A stretch of DNA of 64,000 nt from Hypericum androsaemum (Eukaryota > Streptophyta > Magnoliopsida > Malpighiales > Hypericaceae). This document shows positions 10,201 to 19,811 of the stretch, piece by piece; positions within the stretch are counted from its first letter, which is position 1; each line of letters starts with the position of its first letter. The notes beneath the pieces were generated by a model, which was not told the DNA's origin, made no database searches, and saw only the letters and a list, made by a program, of their open reading frames with translations. The DNA lies in contig OZ023197.1 in assembly GCA_963995505.1 (NCBI GenBank), positions 6,790,121 to 6,854,120 of the forward strand. Reading direction: 5' to 3'. Made by a program: the position numbers and the translations under genes.

Positions 10201-11640
10201 GATGATGTTGATTTTGGCGAGTTGTTTAGATCAACTGAAAGAAGTGCATTTGGTAAGTTCTTTCGTAATGAAGGTTACCTATTTCGTGAAAACAAACTTT
10301 GTGTGCCTAATTGTTCGATGCGAGAATTACTAATTCAGGAGGCACATGGAGGTGGCTTAATGGGGCATTTTGGAATTGCAAAGACCTTGGCAATGCTACA
10401 AGATCATTTCTTTTGGCCACACATGAAGAGAGACGTTGAGAGAGTTTGTGGTCGTTGCATCACTTGCAAGCAAGCCAAGTCAAAGGTAAAACCCCATGGT
10501 TTGTACACCCCACTACCTATACCTAGTGAGCCCTGGATTGATATCTCTATGGATTTTGTGTTAGGCCTACCTAGGACTAAGCGTGGAAGAGATTCAATTT
10601 TTGTGGTAGTGGATAGGTTTTCTAAGATGGCACATTTCATTCCATGTCATAAGACTGATGATGCTTCAAACATTGCTGATTTGTTCTTTAGAGAGGTTGT
10701 TAGGTTGCATGGCATGCCTAGGACAATTATCTCTGATAGAGATGCTAAGTTCCTAAGTTACTTTTGGAAGACCTTGTGGTGCAAGTTAGGTACTAAGTTG
10801 TTGTTTTCTACTACTTGTCATCCTCAAACTGATGGTCAAACTGAAGTAGTGAATAGGACTTTGTCTACACTTTTGAGAGCACTCATTAAGCATAACATTA
10901 AGACTTGGGAAGAATGTTTGCCTCATGTTGAGTTTGCTTATAATCGTTCTGTCCATTCTGCTACTCAATTCTCACCATTTGAGCTTGTTTATGGATTTAA
11001 TCCTTTGACTCCATTGGATTTATCACCTCTACCTTCGAGTGAGCAAGTTAACTTAGATGGCAAGAAGAAAGCTGAATTTGTCAAGCAGTTACATGAGAAA
11101 GCAAGAATGAACATCGAGAAGCGCACGGAGCACTATGCAAGGCAAGCAAACAAAGGAAGGCACAAGGTTGTCTTTGAGCCGGGAGATTGGGTTTGGCTAC
11201 ATATGAGGAAGGAGCGTTTTCCTGTACAAAGACGTTCAAAGTTGCTACCACGGGGAGATGGTCCATTCCAAGTGATCGAACGCATCAATGATAATGCCTA
11301 CAAGCTAGACCTTCCGGGTGAGTATAATGTAAGTGCTTCGTTTAACGTGGCTGACTTGAGTCCGTTTGATGTAGGTGATGATTTGAGGACAAATCCTTTT
11401 CAAGAGGAGGGGACTGATGTGAGCAAGCCTAAGGACGCACCTACTATCAAGCTTGTAGACTCGCAGCAAGTTCAAGTTCCAATTGGGCCAATGACAAGAG
11501 CACGAGCTAGGAAGTTGCAATCTGATTTCAATGGACTAATGCAAGAAGTTTGGGCTCAAGTTGGTGCGTACAAGTGCAAGGACGTGCATGAGGCACATGC
11601 AAAGCCCATGCACGTGATAGAGGCTTTTTTGGAAGCTTAA
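7291..11640 (+). CDS. A1 gag-pol polyprotein, RT core missing (1449 aa)
   Basis: Single-frame Ty3/gypsy polyprotein. In order: gag; zinc knuckle [14 protein letters not shown] (about 331-344); aspartic protease IIDGGS (about 427); start of RT; then directly the thumb/connection and RNase H ([10 protein letters not shown]), integrase zinc finger (HGGG...CGRCITC), integrase core, a GPF motif (GDGPFQV), and a tail encoded in the LTR ([12 protein letters not shown]). Compared with A5, 146 codons are gone at 9528/9529, including the [25 protein letters not shown] and YFDD regions. Frame is kept, so gag, protease, RNase H and integrase could still be made, but not RT. Confidence 0.92.
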   Translation: MSHEGQTMGSIDLKLLVDALAGKLERMVQAQMEPLQLRVDAVENSRDNPQTRGELQRRRRGVPIGESSGADSESEEGVGSTRSLRRARTNRPPREARPKRDDNIGSIKLKIPSFAGRSDPEAYLEWEKKIEFVFDCHNSSEEKKVKLAITEFTDYAITWWDQLVTSRRRNRERPIATWEDMKVVMRKRFVPSHYYRELYKKLQGMRQGSLSVEEYFKQMEMAMIRADIDEDREVTMARFLNGLNPEIQDKVELQHYVELEDMVHMATKIEKQLKRGEGRTKATSNSTWKPNYQKKFDKPQAAKVEHKSESSQANSQRKVEVTPARNRDIKCFKCQGRGHISSQCPNKQAMVIKESGEIETEEEDSEHESMPSLEDVSEEEYQAAERLTLVSRRALNVQVKEENDVAQRENIFHTRCYVKDKVCSVIIDGGSCANVASTTMVEKLGLLTGKHPKPYKLQWLNDSGEVRVMKQVLVAFRIGNYEDEVLCDVVPMQAGHLLLGRPWQFDRKVHHDGYTNKYSFILKKRVITLAPLSPSQVCEDQRQLQKESDEQRERDKKKKNERREEAEKKIRKTANGEEKIEKTKEAGKTEIKTAKERKNESWKKSYYVGTSDIKQACFTKKPMILLRYREALLNTNELEPHVPSTVVSLLQDYKDVFPDELPPGLPPIRGIEHQIDFVPGATIPNRPAYRSNPEETKELEKQVNELLEKGYVRESMSPCAVPVLLVPKKDKTWRMCVDCRAVKNITVDEEKIRAIREWPSPTSVANVRSFHGLASFYRRFVKDFSSIAAPITEVIKKNVGFTWGEAQEKAFQLLKGKLTNAPLLALPNFSKTFEIECDASGVGIGAVLMQEGRPIAYFSEKLSGATLNYPTYDKELYALVRALETWQHYLWPKEFVIHTDHESLKHLKGQHKLNKRHARWVEFIETFPYVIRYKQGKENVVADALSRRYALISTLDAKLLGFEHIKEMYVDDVDFGELFRSTERSAFGKFFRNEGYLFRENKLCVPNCSMRELLIQEAHGGGLMGHFGIAKTLAMLQDHFFWPHMKRDVERVCGRCITCKQAKSKVKPHGLYTPLPIPSEPWIDISMDFVLGLPRTKRGRDSIFVVVDRFSKMAHFIPCHKTDDASNIADLFFREVVRLHGMPRTIISDRDAKFLSYFWKTLWCKLGTKLLFSTTCHPQTDGQTEVVNRTLSTLLRALIKHNIKTWEECLPHVEFAYNRSVHSATQFSPFELVYGFNPLTPLDLSPLPSSEQVNLDGKKKAEFVKQLHEKARMNIEKRTEHYARQANKGRHKVVFEPGDWVWLHMRKERFPVQRRSKLLPRGDGPFQVIERINDNAYKLDLPGEYNVSASFNVADLSPFDVGDDLRTNPFQEEGTDVSKPKDAPTIKLVDSQQVQVPIGPMTRARARKLQSDFNGLMQEVWAQVGAYKCKDVHEAHAKPMHVIEAFLEA
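9528..9529 (+). other. Splice-like deletion junction in A1 pol
   Basis: ATAACG is joined to GTTGATGAAG. In intact copies (A5 35887-36324) the absent 438 bp begins GTAAAATATC and ends GGGATACAG. The junction thus matches exact GT...AG removal with exon ends kept. GGT is the only microhomology. Confidence 0.85.
11402..11413 (+). other. A1 polypurine tract
   Basis: AAGAGGAGGGGA one base before the 3' LTR, inside the coding frame. This is the plus-strand primer in Ty3 elements. The same tract precedes the 3' LTRs of A5, A8 and A9; B and D have close variants. Confidence 0.85.
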
Positions 11641-12219
11641 TATGCACACCAACTTCTGGATGCATGCGCACATGGAGAATCAGCAAGAATCAACCTATTT
11701 AGGCCATGCATCTTCTTGTTAGGACGTGCAATTAATTGTTATTCTATTAGATATTATTTGTTTAGATTATTTCCTATTTTAGTTGAATAATTCGGCCAGA
11801 ATCTCCTTAGAATAGGAAAGAGAGTTTTGGCCAGCCTTTGAACTCCTTTTTAAGGAGTTAGCTTGTTTAGGAATATTTTGGTACTTTGGGAGCCTATATA
11901 AAGAGGACTCCTAGCAATAAAACGTACACATACAATTCGGAAATACTTAGCATTGGCTAGTTGAGAGTTTGATACTCGTTTGTTCTTGCTTAGGCTGGTG
12001 AGTCGTCTTGGCCAGAATTTATCCTTCACTTATCAAGCGGATATTCCATCCCCGTTTGTGGCGTGATACGACCTTAGGTCAAGGTTCAGAAGCCCTTGCA
12101 GCGGGTTGAGGTACAAATTCGTGCCTTAGTTCGTGTAAGTTCTTGTGAGTTGTGATCTGTTCCATTCTAAAGTAACAAACGGTCCGAGTTGTGAATCTTT
12201 TCCGCGGAGATTCATATCA
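11415..12219 (+). repeat. A1 3' LTR
   Basis: 805 bp, no difference from the 5' LTR seen by eye. The polyprotein stop lies at 11638-11640, so 226 bp of this LTR is coding. Followed by the target duplication GAAAG (12220-12224). Confidence 0.95.
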
Positions 12220-12437
12220 GAAAGGACCTTCTAGAACTTGTATTTATGGTCATAAACTCAGCTGAATTTCGTGGCTCTTGGCCATGGACTTTAATAAATT
12301 TGCTTGAGCCCAACTCTCTAAAGTATGCTTGAAAATCAGCCCACAAAGTTGTGACTTGAAGTGCTTTGTGTGTGCTTTCTCACTTGGTCAGATTGGCACT
12401 TGAAATTATCATATGAGTGCTTCCCATATTCATATCA
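12220..12437 (-). repeat. Family B LTR 4, remaining segment
   Basis: Starts with the second GAAAG of the A1 target duplication and continues B LTR4 to its end (CATATTCATATCA on the plus strand). Next comes TTCAAATGATTTC, where element D begins. Confidence 0.92.
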
Positions 12438-12445
12438 TTCAAATG

Positions 12446-14287
12446 ATTTCTAAAACGTTTGAAGTTGAGTGTGATGCTTCAGGTGTAGGAATTGGCGCTG
12501 TACTTATGCAAGATCGACGGCCAATTGCCTATTTCAGCGAGAAATTAAGCGGAGCACCTCTAAACTATCCGACCTATGACAAAGAGTTGTATGCTTTAAT
12601 TCGGACATTGGAGACATGGCAGCACTACTTGTGGCCCAAGGAATTCGTGATACACACTGATCATGAATCGTTGAAGCAATTGAAAGGGCAACACAAGCTG
12701 AATAAGAGGCATGCACGCTGGGTAGAATTCATTGAGACATTTCCTTATGTCATTCGCTACAAGCAAGGTAAGGAAAATGTGGTTGCTGATGCACTATCAC
12801 GGAGGTATGCCTTGATCTCAACTCTTGATGCTAAGTTACTTGGTTTTGAACACATCAAAGAGTTGTATGCTGAAGATATTGATTTTGGTGATCTATTCCG
12901 AGCTACGGAGAAGGGTGCGAGTAATAAATTCTTTCGGAATGAAGGTTACCTATTTCGTGAAAACAAACTTTGTGTGCCTAATTGTTCTATGCGAGAATTG
13001 CTTATGCAGGAGGCACATGGAGGAGGATTGATGGGGCACTTTGGAATCGCAAAGACCTTGGCAATGCTACAAGATCATTTCTTTTGGCCACACATGAAGA
13101 GGGATGTTGAAAGAGTTTGTGGCCGTTGCATCACTTGCAAGCAAGCCAAGTCAAAGGTAAAACCCCATGGTTTGTATACGCCACTACCTATACCTAGTGA
13201 GCCTTGGATTGATATTTCTATGGACTTTGTGTTAGGACTTCCTAGGACTAAGCGTGGACGAGATTCTATCTTTGTGGTAGTGGATAGATTTTCTAAGATG
13301 GCACATTTTATTCCATGTCATAAAACTGATGATGCTTCTAATGTTGCTGATTTGTTCTTTAGAGAAATTGTTAGATTGCATGGCATGCCTAGGACAATTA
13401 TTTCTGATAGAGATGCTAAATTCTTGAGCTATTTTTGGAAGACCTTGTGGTGCAAGTTAGGTACTAAGTTGTTATTCTCTACTACTTGTCATCCACAAAC
13501 TGATGGTCAAACTGAAGTTGTGAATAGAACTCTATCTACACTCTTAAGAGCACTTATTAAGCATAACATTAAGAATTGGGAGGAATGTTTGCCACATGTT
13601 GAATTTGCTTACAATCGATCAGTTCATTCTGCTACTCAATTCTCACCATTTGAGCTTGTTTATGGATTTAATCCTTTGACTCCATTGGATTTGTCACCTT
13701 TACCTTTGAGTGAGCATGTTAATTTAGATGGCAAGAAGGCAGAATTTGTCAAGCAATTACATGAAAAGGCAAGGCTGAATATTGAGAAGAGAACGGAGCA
13801 CTATGCAAGGCAAGCCAACAAAGGGCGGCACAAAGTTGTCTTTGAGCCTGGTGAATGGGTTTGGTTGCATATGCGAAAGGAGCGTTTTCCCGTTCAACGT
13901 CGCTCCAAGTTACTACCTCGTGGAGATGGTCCATTCCAAGTTTTAGAGCGCATTAATGACAATGCCTACAAGCTTGATCTACCTGGTGAGTATAATGTAA
14001 GTGCTACATTTAATGTTGCTGACTTAAGCCCTTTTGATGCAGGTGAAGATTTGAGGGCAAATCCTTTTCAAGAGAGGGGGAATGATGTGAGACCATCCAA
14101 CAATGAGCATGGAGCATTGCGTGTTCCAATTGGGCCGATTACAAGAGCACGGGCCAAGAAGCTTCAAGCTGAACTGAATGGATTTATTGAAGGCATTCGG
14201 ACTCAAGTTGAATCAAGCAAGCCCAAGGACGACTTAGAAGGCCATGTTAAGCCCATACACGTTATTGGTGCTATTTTAGAAGCCTAG
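12446..14287 (+). pseudogene. D pol: RNase H and integrase, 5'-truncated
   Basis: Open frame covering RNase H ([27 protein letters not shown]), the integrase zinc finger ([14 protein letters not shown]...CGRCITC), the integrase core ([37 protein letters not shown]), a GPF motif and a C-terminal tail read from the LTR. The tail keeps [15 protein letters not shown] although the surrounding LTR is diverged from A. The first codons of the open frame (12413-12440) are B LTR read by chance. Not functional alone because everything upstream was separated by the B insertion. Confidence 0.88.
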
Positions 14288-14893
14288 CATGCGCAAGATT
14301 CTTTTGGATGCATGCAAACAGAATTTCAGCTTATCTTGGACATGCATCCCTAAATTTTAGGAACTTCTTTTCCTATGTTTTAGGACGTGATATTTACTAG
14401 ATATTCTAGTATCTATCTTAGTTTAGTTTGTTTTTCCTACTTAGTGAATAATTAGGCCAGAATCCCTTTTATTTAGGAAGGTGAGTTTTGGCCAGCTTTG
14501 AACTCCTTATTTGGAGTTAGTTTTTGTTTAGGAATGTTTGAGACTTTTGGGGCCTATATAAAGGGACTCCTAGCAATAAAAACGTGGACAATCTTTTATT
14601 CATTCAGAATATACTTAGCTATTGCTAGTTTGTGAGTTTTGATACTCATTGTGTGTTCTTGGTTAGGCTAGTGCGTCGCTTAGCTAGGGCAACGTATTTC
14701 ACTTATCAAACAGATTATCCACCTCTGTTTGTGGCGTGATTCGACTTAAGGACTTGGGTTCTTGACTTCCATTGTTCGGGTTGCGGTGAGACATCACCAA
14801 GGTTCGTGCATTGCGTAGTTGGAGTTGGAGTCTTTCTCATCCATCAAGTAGCAGCGGTCCGTTCGTGTGGAATTCCCAGCGAGTTTTACATCA
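14083..14893 (+). repeat. D 3' LTR
   Basis: 811 bp, TGATGTGAGACC...GTTTTACATCA, after a purine tract (about 14070-14082). TATATAAAG at 14555 and AATAAA at 14575-14580 have the same spacing as in A. Related to the A LTR over much of its length but clearly a separate subfamily. Confidence 0.88.
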
Positions 14894-16176
14894 AAAAGCT
14901 ACATTTCTTTAGGTTAACATAGAGTTGTTTGTCTCTCAGAGCCGTGAACACCTCCTTCAAATGCTTCAGATGATCATCCTCGGATTGGCTGTAAACCAGA
15001 ATGTCATCAAAATACACTACCACTGACTTGTCAAGGAAGGGTTTAAAGACTTGATGCATAAGACGCATGAAGGTACTGGGCGCGTTTGTCAATCCGAATG
15101 GCATTACAAGCCACTAATAGAGTCCATCACGTGTCTTGAAGGCGGTCTTCCATTCATCTCCGGGACGAATTCTGATTTGATGGTATCCACTTCTTAAATC
15201 AATCTTGGAGAAAATGGATGCACCACTTAAGTTGTCCAACATGTCATCAAGGCGCGGGATTGGAAAACGATATCCAATTGTGATCTTGTTGATGGCGCGA
15301 CTATCTACGCACATTCTCCACGTACCATCTTTCTTTGGCACAAGCAATGCAGGAACTCCACAAGGACTCAAGCTTTCTTGCACTTGTCCTTTGTCAAGAA
15401 GCTCTTGAACTTGTTCCCTCAAGATTTGGTTCTCCTTCGGACTCATTCTATAATGAGGAAGGTTCGGAAGTGTTGCACCAGGGATGAGATCAATCCGATG
15501 TTGGATATCTCGCAAGGGAGGCACCCCTTTTTGCAACTCCTCATCGATCAGCTCAGGGAATTCGTTAAATAATTTCAAGACCACATCCGGAATCAGCTCG
15601 CTGTCTTTCTCTCCTGGTTCTTGTGAACTTGTCATCACGAGCATATGGAGGAAACCCGCCTCTTGGAAACAACTCGCGAGAACACGAGAGGAAGTCACCA
15701 TCGAAACAAGTTGCTTGGCACTCTTCACGTACTTTGGCTTCTTCGGCAATAACGTGAACTTCTCGCCTCCTTTCTTTAACTCGTACGTGTTCTCCTCTCC
15801 GCGGTGCACAACCTTGTTGTCAAATTCCCACGGTCGTCCAAGAAGGATGTTGCATGCATCCATTTCAAGGACATCACATTCGACTAAGTCCGAATACTTG
15901 CCAATTGTGATAGGAATGGTGCACCTTGAATTAACCTTGATTCCACCCCCGGATCTAACCCATCCAATGGAGTATGGAGTGGGGTGAGGCGAGGTCTTCA
16001 AGCCAAGCTTCTCCACTGTCTTGCTGCTCAGTAAGTTCTCCTGGCTGCCTCCATCAATTATCACTTCGCACACAACTTTCCCAACATGAGAACTCGTGCG
16101 AAACAAGTTATTACGTTGAGAGTCATCTCTTTTGGTTGCGGTCAATGCTACCTTCTGTATGACCCCGCAATACTCT
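14894..16176 (-). pseudogene. C1 protease-RT segment
   Basis: Continues C1 gag-pol downstream of the solo LTR. Protease ([10 protein letters not shown]) is followed by a linker, then RT with [29 protein letters not shown] and, after a stop, [12 protein letters not shown] and YFDDILVYS. The stop (TAG, complement of 15114-15116) replaces the GAG codon expected in [11 protein letters not shown], so it is a point mutation in RT. The frame ends at 14894, where D interrupts it just after LKKCSF. Confidence 0.87.
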
Positions 16177-16986
16177 TGATGTGAGCAAGCCTAAGGTCGC
16201 ACCTACTATCAAGCTTGTAGACTCGAAGCACGTTCAAGTTCCAATTGGGCCAATGACAAGAGCACGAGCTAGGAAGTTGCAATCTGACTTCAATGGATTA
16301 ATGCAAGACGTTTGGGCTCAAGCAAGTGCGTGGAGGACCAAGGACGTCCAAGAAGCCCAAGGGAGACCCATGCACGTTTTGGAAGCTAAATGGGAAGCTT
16401 GACATGCACGTAAGCTTCTAGATGCATGCGCACATGGAGAATCAAGAAGAATCAGCCTATTTAGTCCGTGCATCTACTTGTTTTGGACGTGCAGCTAGTA
16501 GTTATTCTATTAGATATTATTTTCTTATATTATTCCTTATTTAGTTGAATAAGTTCGGCCAGAATCTCTTTAGAATAGGAAAGAGAGTTTTGACCAGCCT
16601 TAAACTCCTTATTTGGAGTTAGTTTCGTTTAGGAAAGTTGTAAGACTTATGGAGCCTATATAAAGAGGCGTCCCCCTTCAATAAACGACAGCAATTGGGA
16701 GAATTACTTAGCATTGGCTAATTGTGAGTTTTGATACTCGTTTGTTCTTGCTTAGGCTGGTGAGTCGTCTTGGCTAGAATTTATCTTTCACTTATCAAGC
16801 GGATCATCCATCCCCGCTCGTGGCGTGATACGACCTTAGGTCAAGGTTCAGATGCTCTTGCAGCGGGTTAAGGTTCAACTTCGCACCTTAGTTCGTGTGA
16901 GTTCTTGTGAGTTGTGATCTGTTCCATTCTAAAGTAACAAACGGTCCGAGTTGTGAGTCTTTTCCGCGAAGATTCATATCAACTCT
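16172..16986 (+). mobile_element. A2: solo family A LTR with target duplication
   Basis: A single 805-bp A LTR (16177-16981) flanked by the direct repeat ACTCT (16172-16176, 16982-16986). No primer site or PPT is left on either side. This is the classic footprint of LTR-LTR recombination that removed the internal region. Removing it restores continuity of the C1 gag-pol. Confidence 0.93.
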
Positions 16987-18161
16987 TCTCCTTCAGAGTT
17001 CTCCTCCTCTTCATCATCCTCGTCCACGGGTGCACACAAGTACGCCCCTTCCTCCTCCTCATCCGAATCTTCCTTCTCGCAAAGTTGTGTAAACTTGCGT
17101 TTAGGGCAATCACTAGACTTGTGGCCCATTTCATTGCATTTGAAACATCGGATTGATGAGGTTGTGGCTACCTCTTTTCCCTTTCTTTGTGCAATTACAG
17201 GGGCAGGCTTGCTAGGAGGGAGTTTAGGCTCGGAAGCTTAGGGTGTGCTCCTTTCCACACCTCCCCTTGAATAGGTGGAAGCCTGACCAGGCCCTGAAAA
17301 ACGGATAGAGGGCGCTTTCTTCCTCTTCAAGGCAGCCCCTATTTTTCTCGCCTTTGCACAAGCATCGTTGAAAAACAAGAACGTATCAAACTCCATCCTA
17401 CTCTTGATTTCATAATGAAGGCCCTCAACAAAATGGGCTATCATCTGGTCCTCATTCTCCTCCACGTCATTACGAGATGCTAGCCTTATAAATTCTGACG
17501 TATACTCGTCTATGGATCGGTTACCTTGGGTGCAAGTCAAGAATTGCGAGTACAAGGTTTGATGGTAATCCACAGGAAGAAATCTCTCACGTAGGGCTTG
17601 CTCCATAATCGGCCAATCACGAATTGGTCGATCTCCTTTCCTCCTACGAGACTCTTGTTCCTTCCTCCACAATACGGCAGCTCCTGACTCTAACTTGAAA
17701 GCCACGTAACTCACCTTCTGCTCCTCCGTGAGATCCATGCAATCGAAGTACTTCTCCACCGAGTCCATCCAATTGAGAAATCCCTCTACGTCCGCATCAC
17801 CATAGAATTTCTCTATGTTCATTTTGAATGGACGATCCACCCTCCTATACTCTCCTCCACGCTCATAATCCTCCCTATAGACTTCTCTTCCAGGAGCACG
17901 TCCTAGATCACCATGTCTACCACCTCCTCTACCTCGTCCTCTCAACACTCTCCCTCCCCTTCTCACATTAAGGGTAGCATCAGAATCTACATCCTCCTCT
18001 TCCTCTCTTTGATCATTACGTACCTCAGCTGGAGGGGGTTGCCCTCCGGGTGCTTGCACAACGAGGTTGTCCAGGCGTGTAAGGATTGCCTGAATTGCCG
18101 CCTCCATTTGAGTGAATCTCTGATTCATATCGGGTCTTGGAGTATCATTAGGATCGGCCAT
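16982..18161 (-). pseudogene. C1 gag with zinc knuckle
   Basis: Starts MADPNDTPRPDMNQRF (ATG at 18159-18161). It has an RG-rich stretch, then RPFKMNIEKFYGD and a retrotransposon gag core (YFDCMDLTEEQKVSYVAFKL, RFLPVDYHQTLYSQF). A TAA stop at 17238-17240 interrupts it after ERSTP, where the C3 copy reads through. The knuckle and acidic C-terminus lie beyond the stop, about 16990-17160. It joins the protease segment across the solo LTR. Confidence 0.87.
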
Positions 18162-18320
18162 AGTGCATCGGCTTTTGGTGGTGTTAGGTGGGTAAAATTG
18201 AGACTTGGATCAGGAGATCACAAAGTCTTGTGGATCGGCTCGTAGATGGGGCTCTCTCAAACTCACTAGGTGATATTGTTCACTCTTGATCAATATGGAA
18301 ATTGATCTGATCGTATTCAG

Positions 18321-18332
18321 GCTCTGATACCA
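18321..18332 (-). other. C1 primer-binding site
   Basis: Sense TGGTATCAGAGC, two bases inside the LTR end. Same primer type as A, B and D. Confidence 0.85.
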
Positions 18333-18334
18333 CT

Positions 18335-18811
18335 TGACGTAGCACAACGGAAGGAGTTGGCAACACGCTGACTCAGACGTGAAACGAACAAGATAGTTGC
18401 CTTGAACTCGATCCTTCCGAATCAAACCAAGGGTGAAAACAGCCAACAAGAGGGCCAATCTTTAGAACAATTGCAAATCCATGCAAGTTGGGGCTAGCTT
18501 ACACCAACACGGTAAGTCTTTTGCTTAACTTCTTTTTCTGTCCCGTTTATTCCTTCAAAACGAATACAAATAGGGGCGTGATTCCAGGCAACATTAAGGC
18601 GACAAGGATCACGCACCTCCTCGCCTCCAGCCAGCCGTTTCACCAGCTTTAACCCCTCATAATGGCATTAACTTACCTTATTACATACGCATTACACACG
18701 CACATTAAACACACATACAATTCGGACAGTTTGTCATAATAACTAGCATGAGCACCATGCAAGAGAGAAGGAGTAGGCCGAATGGACGAGAAACATGGAC
18801 GTCCTACGTCA
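18335..18811 (-). repeat. C1 5' LTR
   Basis: 477-bp LTR with perfect 8-bp inverted ends TGACGTAG...CTACGTCA. It holds the motif GGGGCGTGATT (sense AATCACGCCCC) shared with the other C LTRs. The partner LTR is outside the window. Confidence 0.85.
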
Positions 18812-19409
18812 ACAACAAGAGAAGATCATTCAATCTAAGTGCAACATTGAGGAAAAGGTATGTTGTTCTGAAATTGGTATGCCTTCAGATGAAGTTTTTG
18901 AAGAGGTTTTGACATGGGAGGAGTTTGGTGAATATTCCATTGATTTATTTGATGGAGATTATTTTGATGACCATACCATGTCACTACTTTACCTAAGAGA
19001 TTTATTTGACGAATCATCTATGGTGGATATTGTTCACATGAAGAAGTGCACAATTCCTATTGATGGTGAACATGAAGAACTTATTGTTGCTGTTAACAAG
19101 GAAGAGGATCAACCCATATCTTACATGTTTCCAGATTTCCATGTTGAATATATTGAGCATATTGATTTCTTGGGAGTGAACAAGTTTGATTATATTGGAG
19201 GTTCACCGTTGATCAACATCTGGAATAGTTTGAAGTTCAAAGAAAGGCTTAAACAGATTAGTAGGGCTTTGGCTTTTGAGTTGGAGATGACTTCAGATTC
19301 TTTAAGATCGAAGTACTTATTCTGTTGGAACGGAAGGTATCAAGTACAACCACGACGTTCGAAGACTCAACCTTGTTCCAGCATGGTTGTTAATTTGTGG
19401 CACTATGAC
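18812..19409 (+). pseudogene. Fragment of the family B ORF
   Basis: Plus-strand copy of about 198 codons of the B protein, from QQEKIIQSKCNIEEK to VVNLWHYD, with a handful of substitutions against the array copies. The left edge begins ACAAC directly after the C1 LTR; the right edge stops at CACTATGAC, directly before an A LTR. No B LTR, leader or PPT is attached. The ATG at 18795 lies in the C1 LTR and is fortuitous. Confidence 0.88.
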
Positions 19410-19781
19410 TGATGTGAGCAAGCCTACGGATGCACCAACTATCAAGCTTGTAGACTCGAAGCAAGTTCAAGTTCCAATTGGGCCAATGACAAGAGCAAGA
19501 GCTAGGAAGTTGCAATCTGATTTCAATGGACTAATGCATGAAGTTTGGGCTCAAGCAAGTTCGTGGAGGACCAAGGACGTCCAAGAAACCCAAGGGAGGC
19601 CCATGCACGTTTTGGAGGCTGAATGGGAAGCTTGACATACACGAAAGCTTCTTGATGCATGCGCACATGGAGAATCAAGAAGAATCAGCCTATTTAGGCC
19701 ATGCATCTAATTGTCTTGGACGTGCAACTAGTAGCTATTCTATTAGATATTATTTGCTTATATTATTCCTTGTTTAGTTGC
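19410..19781 (+). repeat. Truncated A LTR (U3 part)
   Basis: First 372 bp of an A LTR, including the coding tail. It breaks off at GTTTAGTTGC, before the TATA box. Confidence 0.9.
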
Positions 19782-19811
19782 GGTAACCTTCATTACGAAA
19801 GAACTTACCAA
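19782..19811. other. 30-bp templated filler at A3 junction
   Basis: GGTAACCTTCATTACGAAAG and the following 10 bases duplicate 19919-19948 in the same orientation. The copy lies exactly where the truncated plus LTR meets the truncated minus pol. Confidence 0.85.

Larger units (their letters stand above)
5815..12219 (+). mobile_element. A1: full-length family A element lacking RT core
   Basis: Complete Ty3/gypsy insertion with two 805-bp LTRs (5815-6619, 11415-12219) in which I see no difference by eye, a primer site, a PPT, and a perfect 5-bp target duplication GAAAG (5810-5814 and 12220-12224). It sits in B LTR4, whose sequence is continuous when A1 is removed. The insertion is therefore very young. 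Its polyprotein has a 438-bp in-frame deletion of the RT palm, so it must have been copied by RT supplied in trans. Confidence 0.95.
1..12437 (-). mobile_element. Family B non-autonomous LTR element, tandem array
   Basis: Minus-strand array of a 2.8-kb element: partial internal (1-409), LTR1 (410-1201), a 6-bp spacer, LTR2 (1208-1999), internal (2000-3221), LTR3 (3222-4013), internal (4014-5235), LTR4 (5236-5814 resuming at 12225-12437). LTRs are 792 bp with TG...CA ends. The internal part is only 1222 bp, with a primer site, a purine-rich leader, one 344-codon ORF and a PPT. No protease, RT or integrase is present, so movement must depend on enzymes in trans. LTR4 is split by element A1. The right end lies in the pol gene of element D. 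The left end is outside the window, so the left target duplication cannot be read. Confidence 0.9.
12438..14893 (+). mobile_element. D: 3' part of a family A relative
   Basis: Plus-strand Ty3/gypsy element cut at the left by the B insertion, so only RNase H, integrase and the 3' LTR remain in the window. Protein is close to A, but the nucleotide sequence and LTR are clearly diverged. Its right end abuts AAAAG in the RT gene of C1. The matching left flank is outside the window. Confidence 0.88.
14894..18811 (-). mobile_element. C1: family C Ty3/gypsy element, broken
   Basis: Minus-strand element: 5' LTR at right (18335-18811), primer site (18321-18332), gag, protease and RT up to 14894, where D was inserted; the rest lies outside the window. 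A solo A LTR (16177-16981) also sits in it. Right of the 5' LTR the sequence continues as a family B ORF beginning ACAAC, so C1 probably inserted into a B element. Two nonsense codons show it is dead. Confidence 0.88.

Noticed and set aside
12413..12445. N-terminal residues of the D frame as a genuine start
   Set aside because: They are read from the B LTR. D pol aligns only from about 12446.
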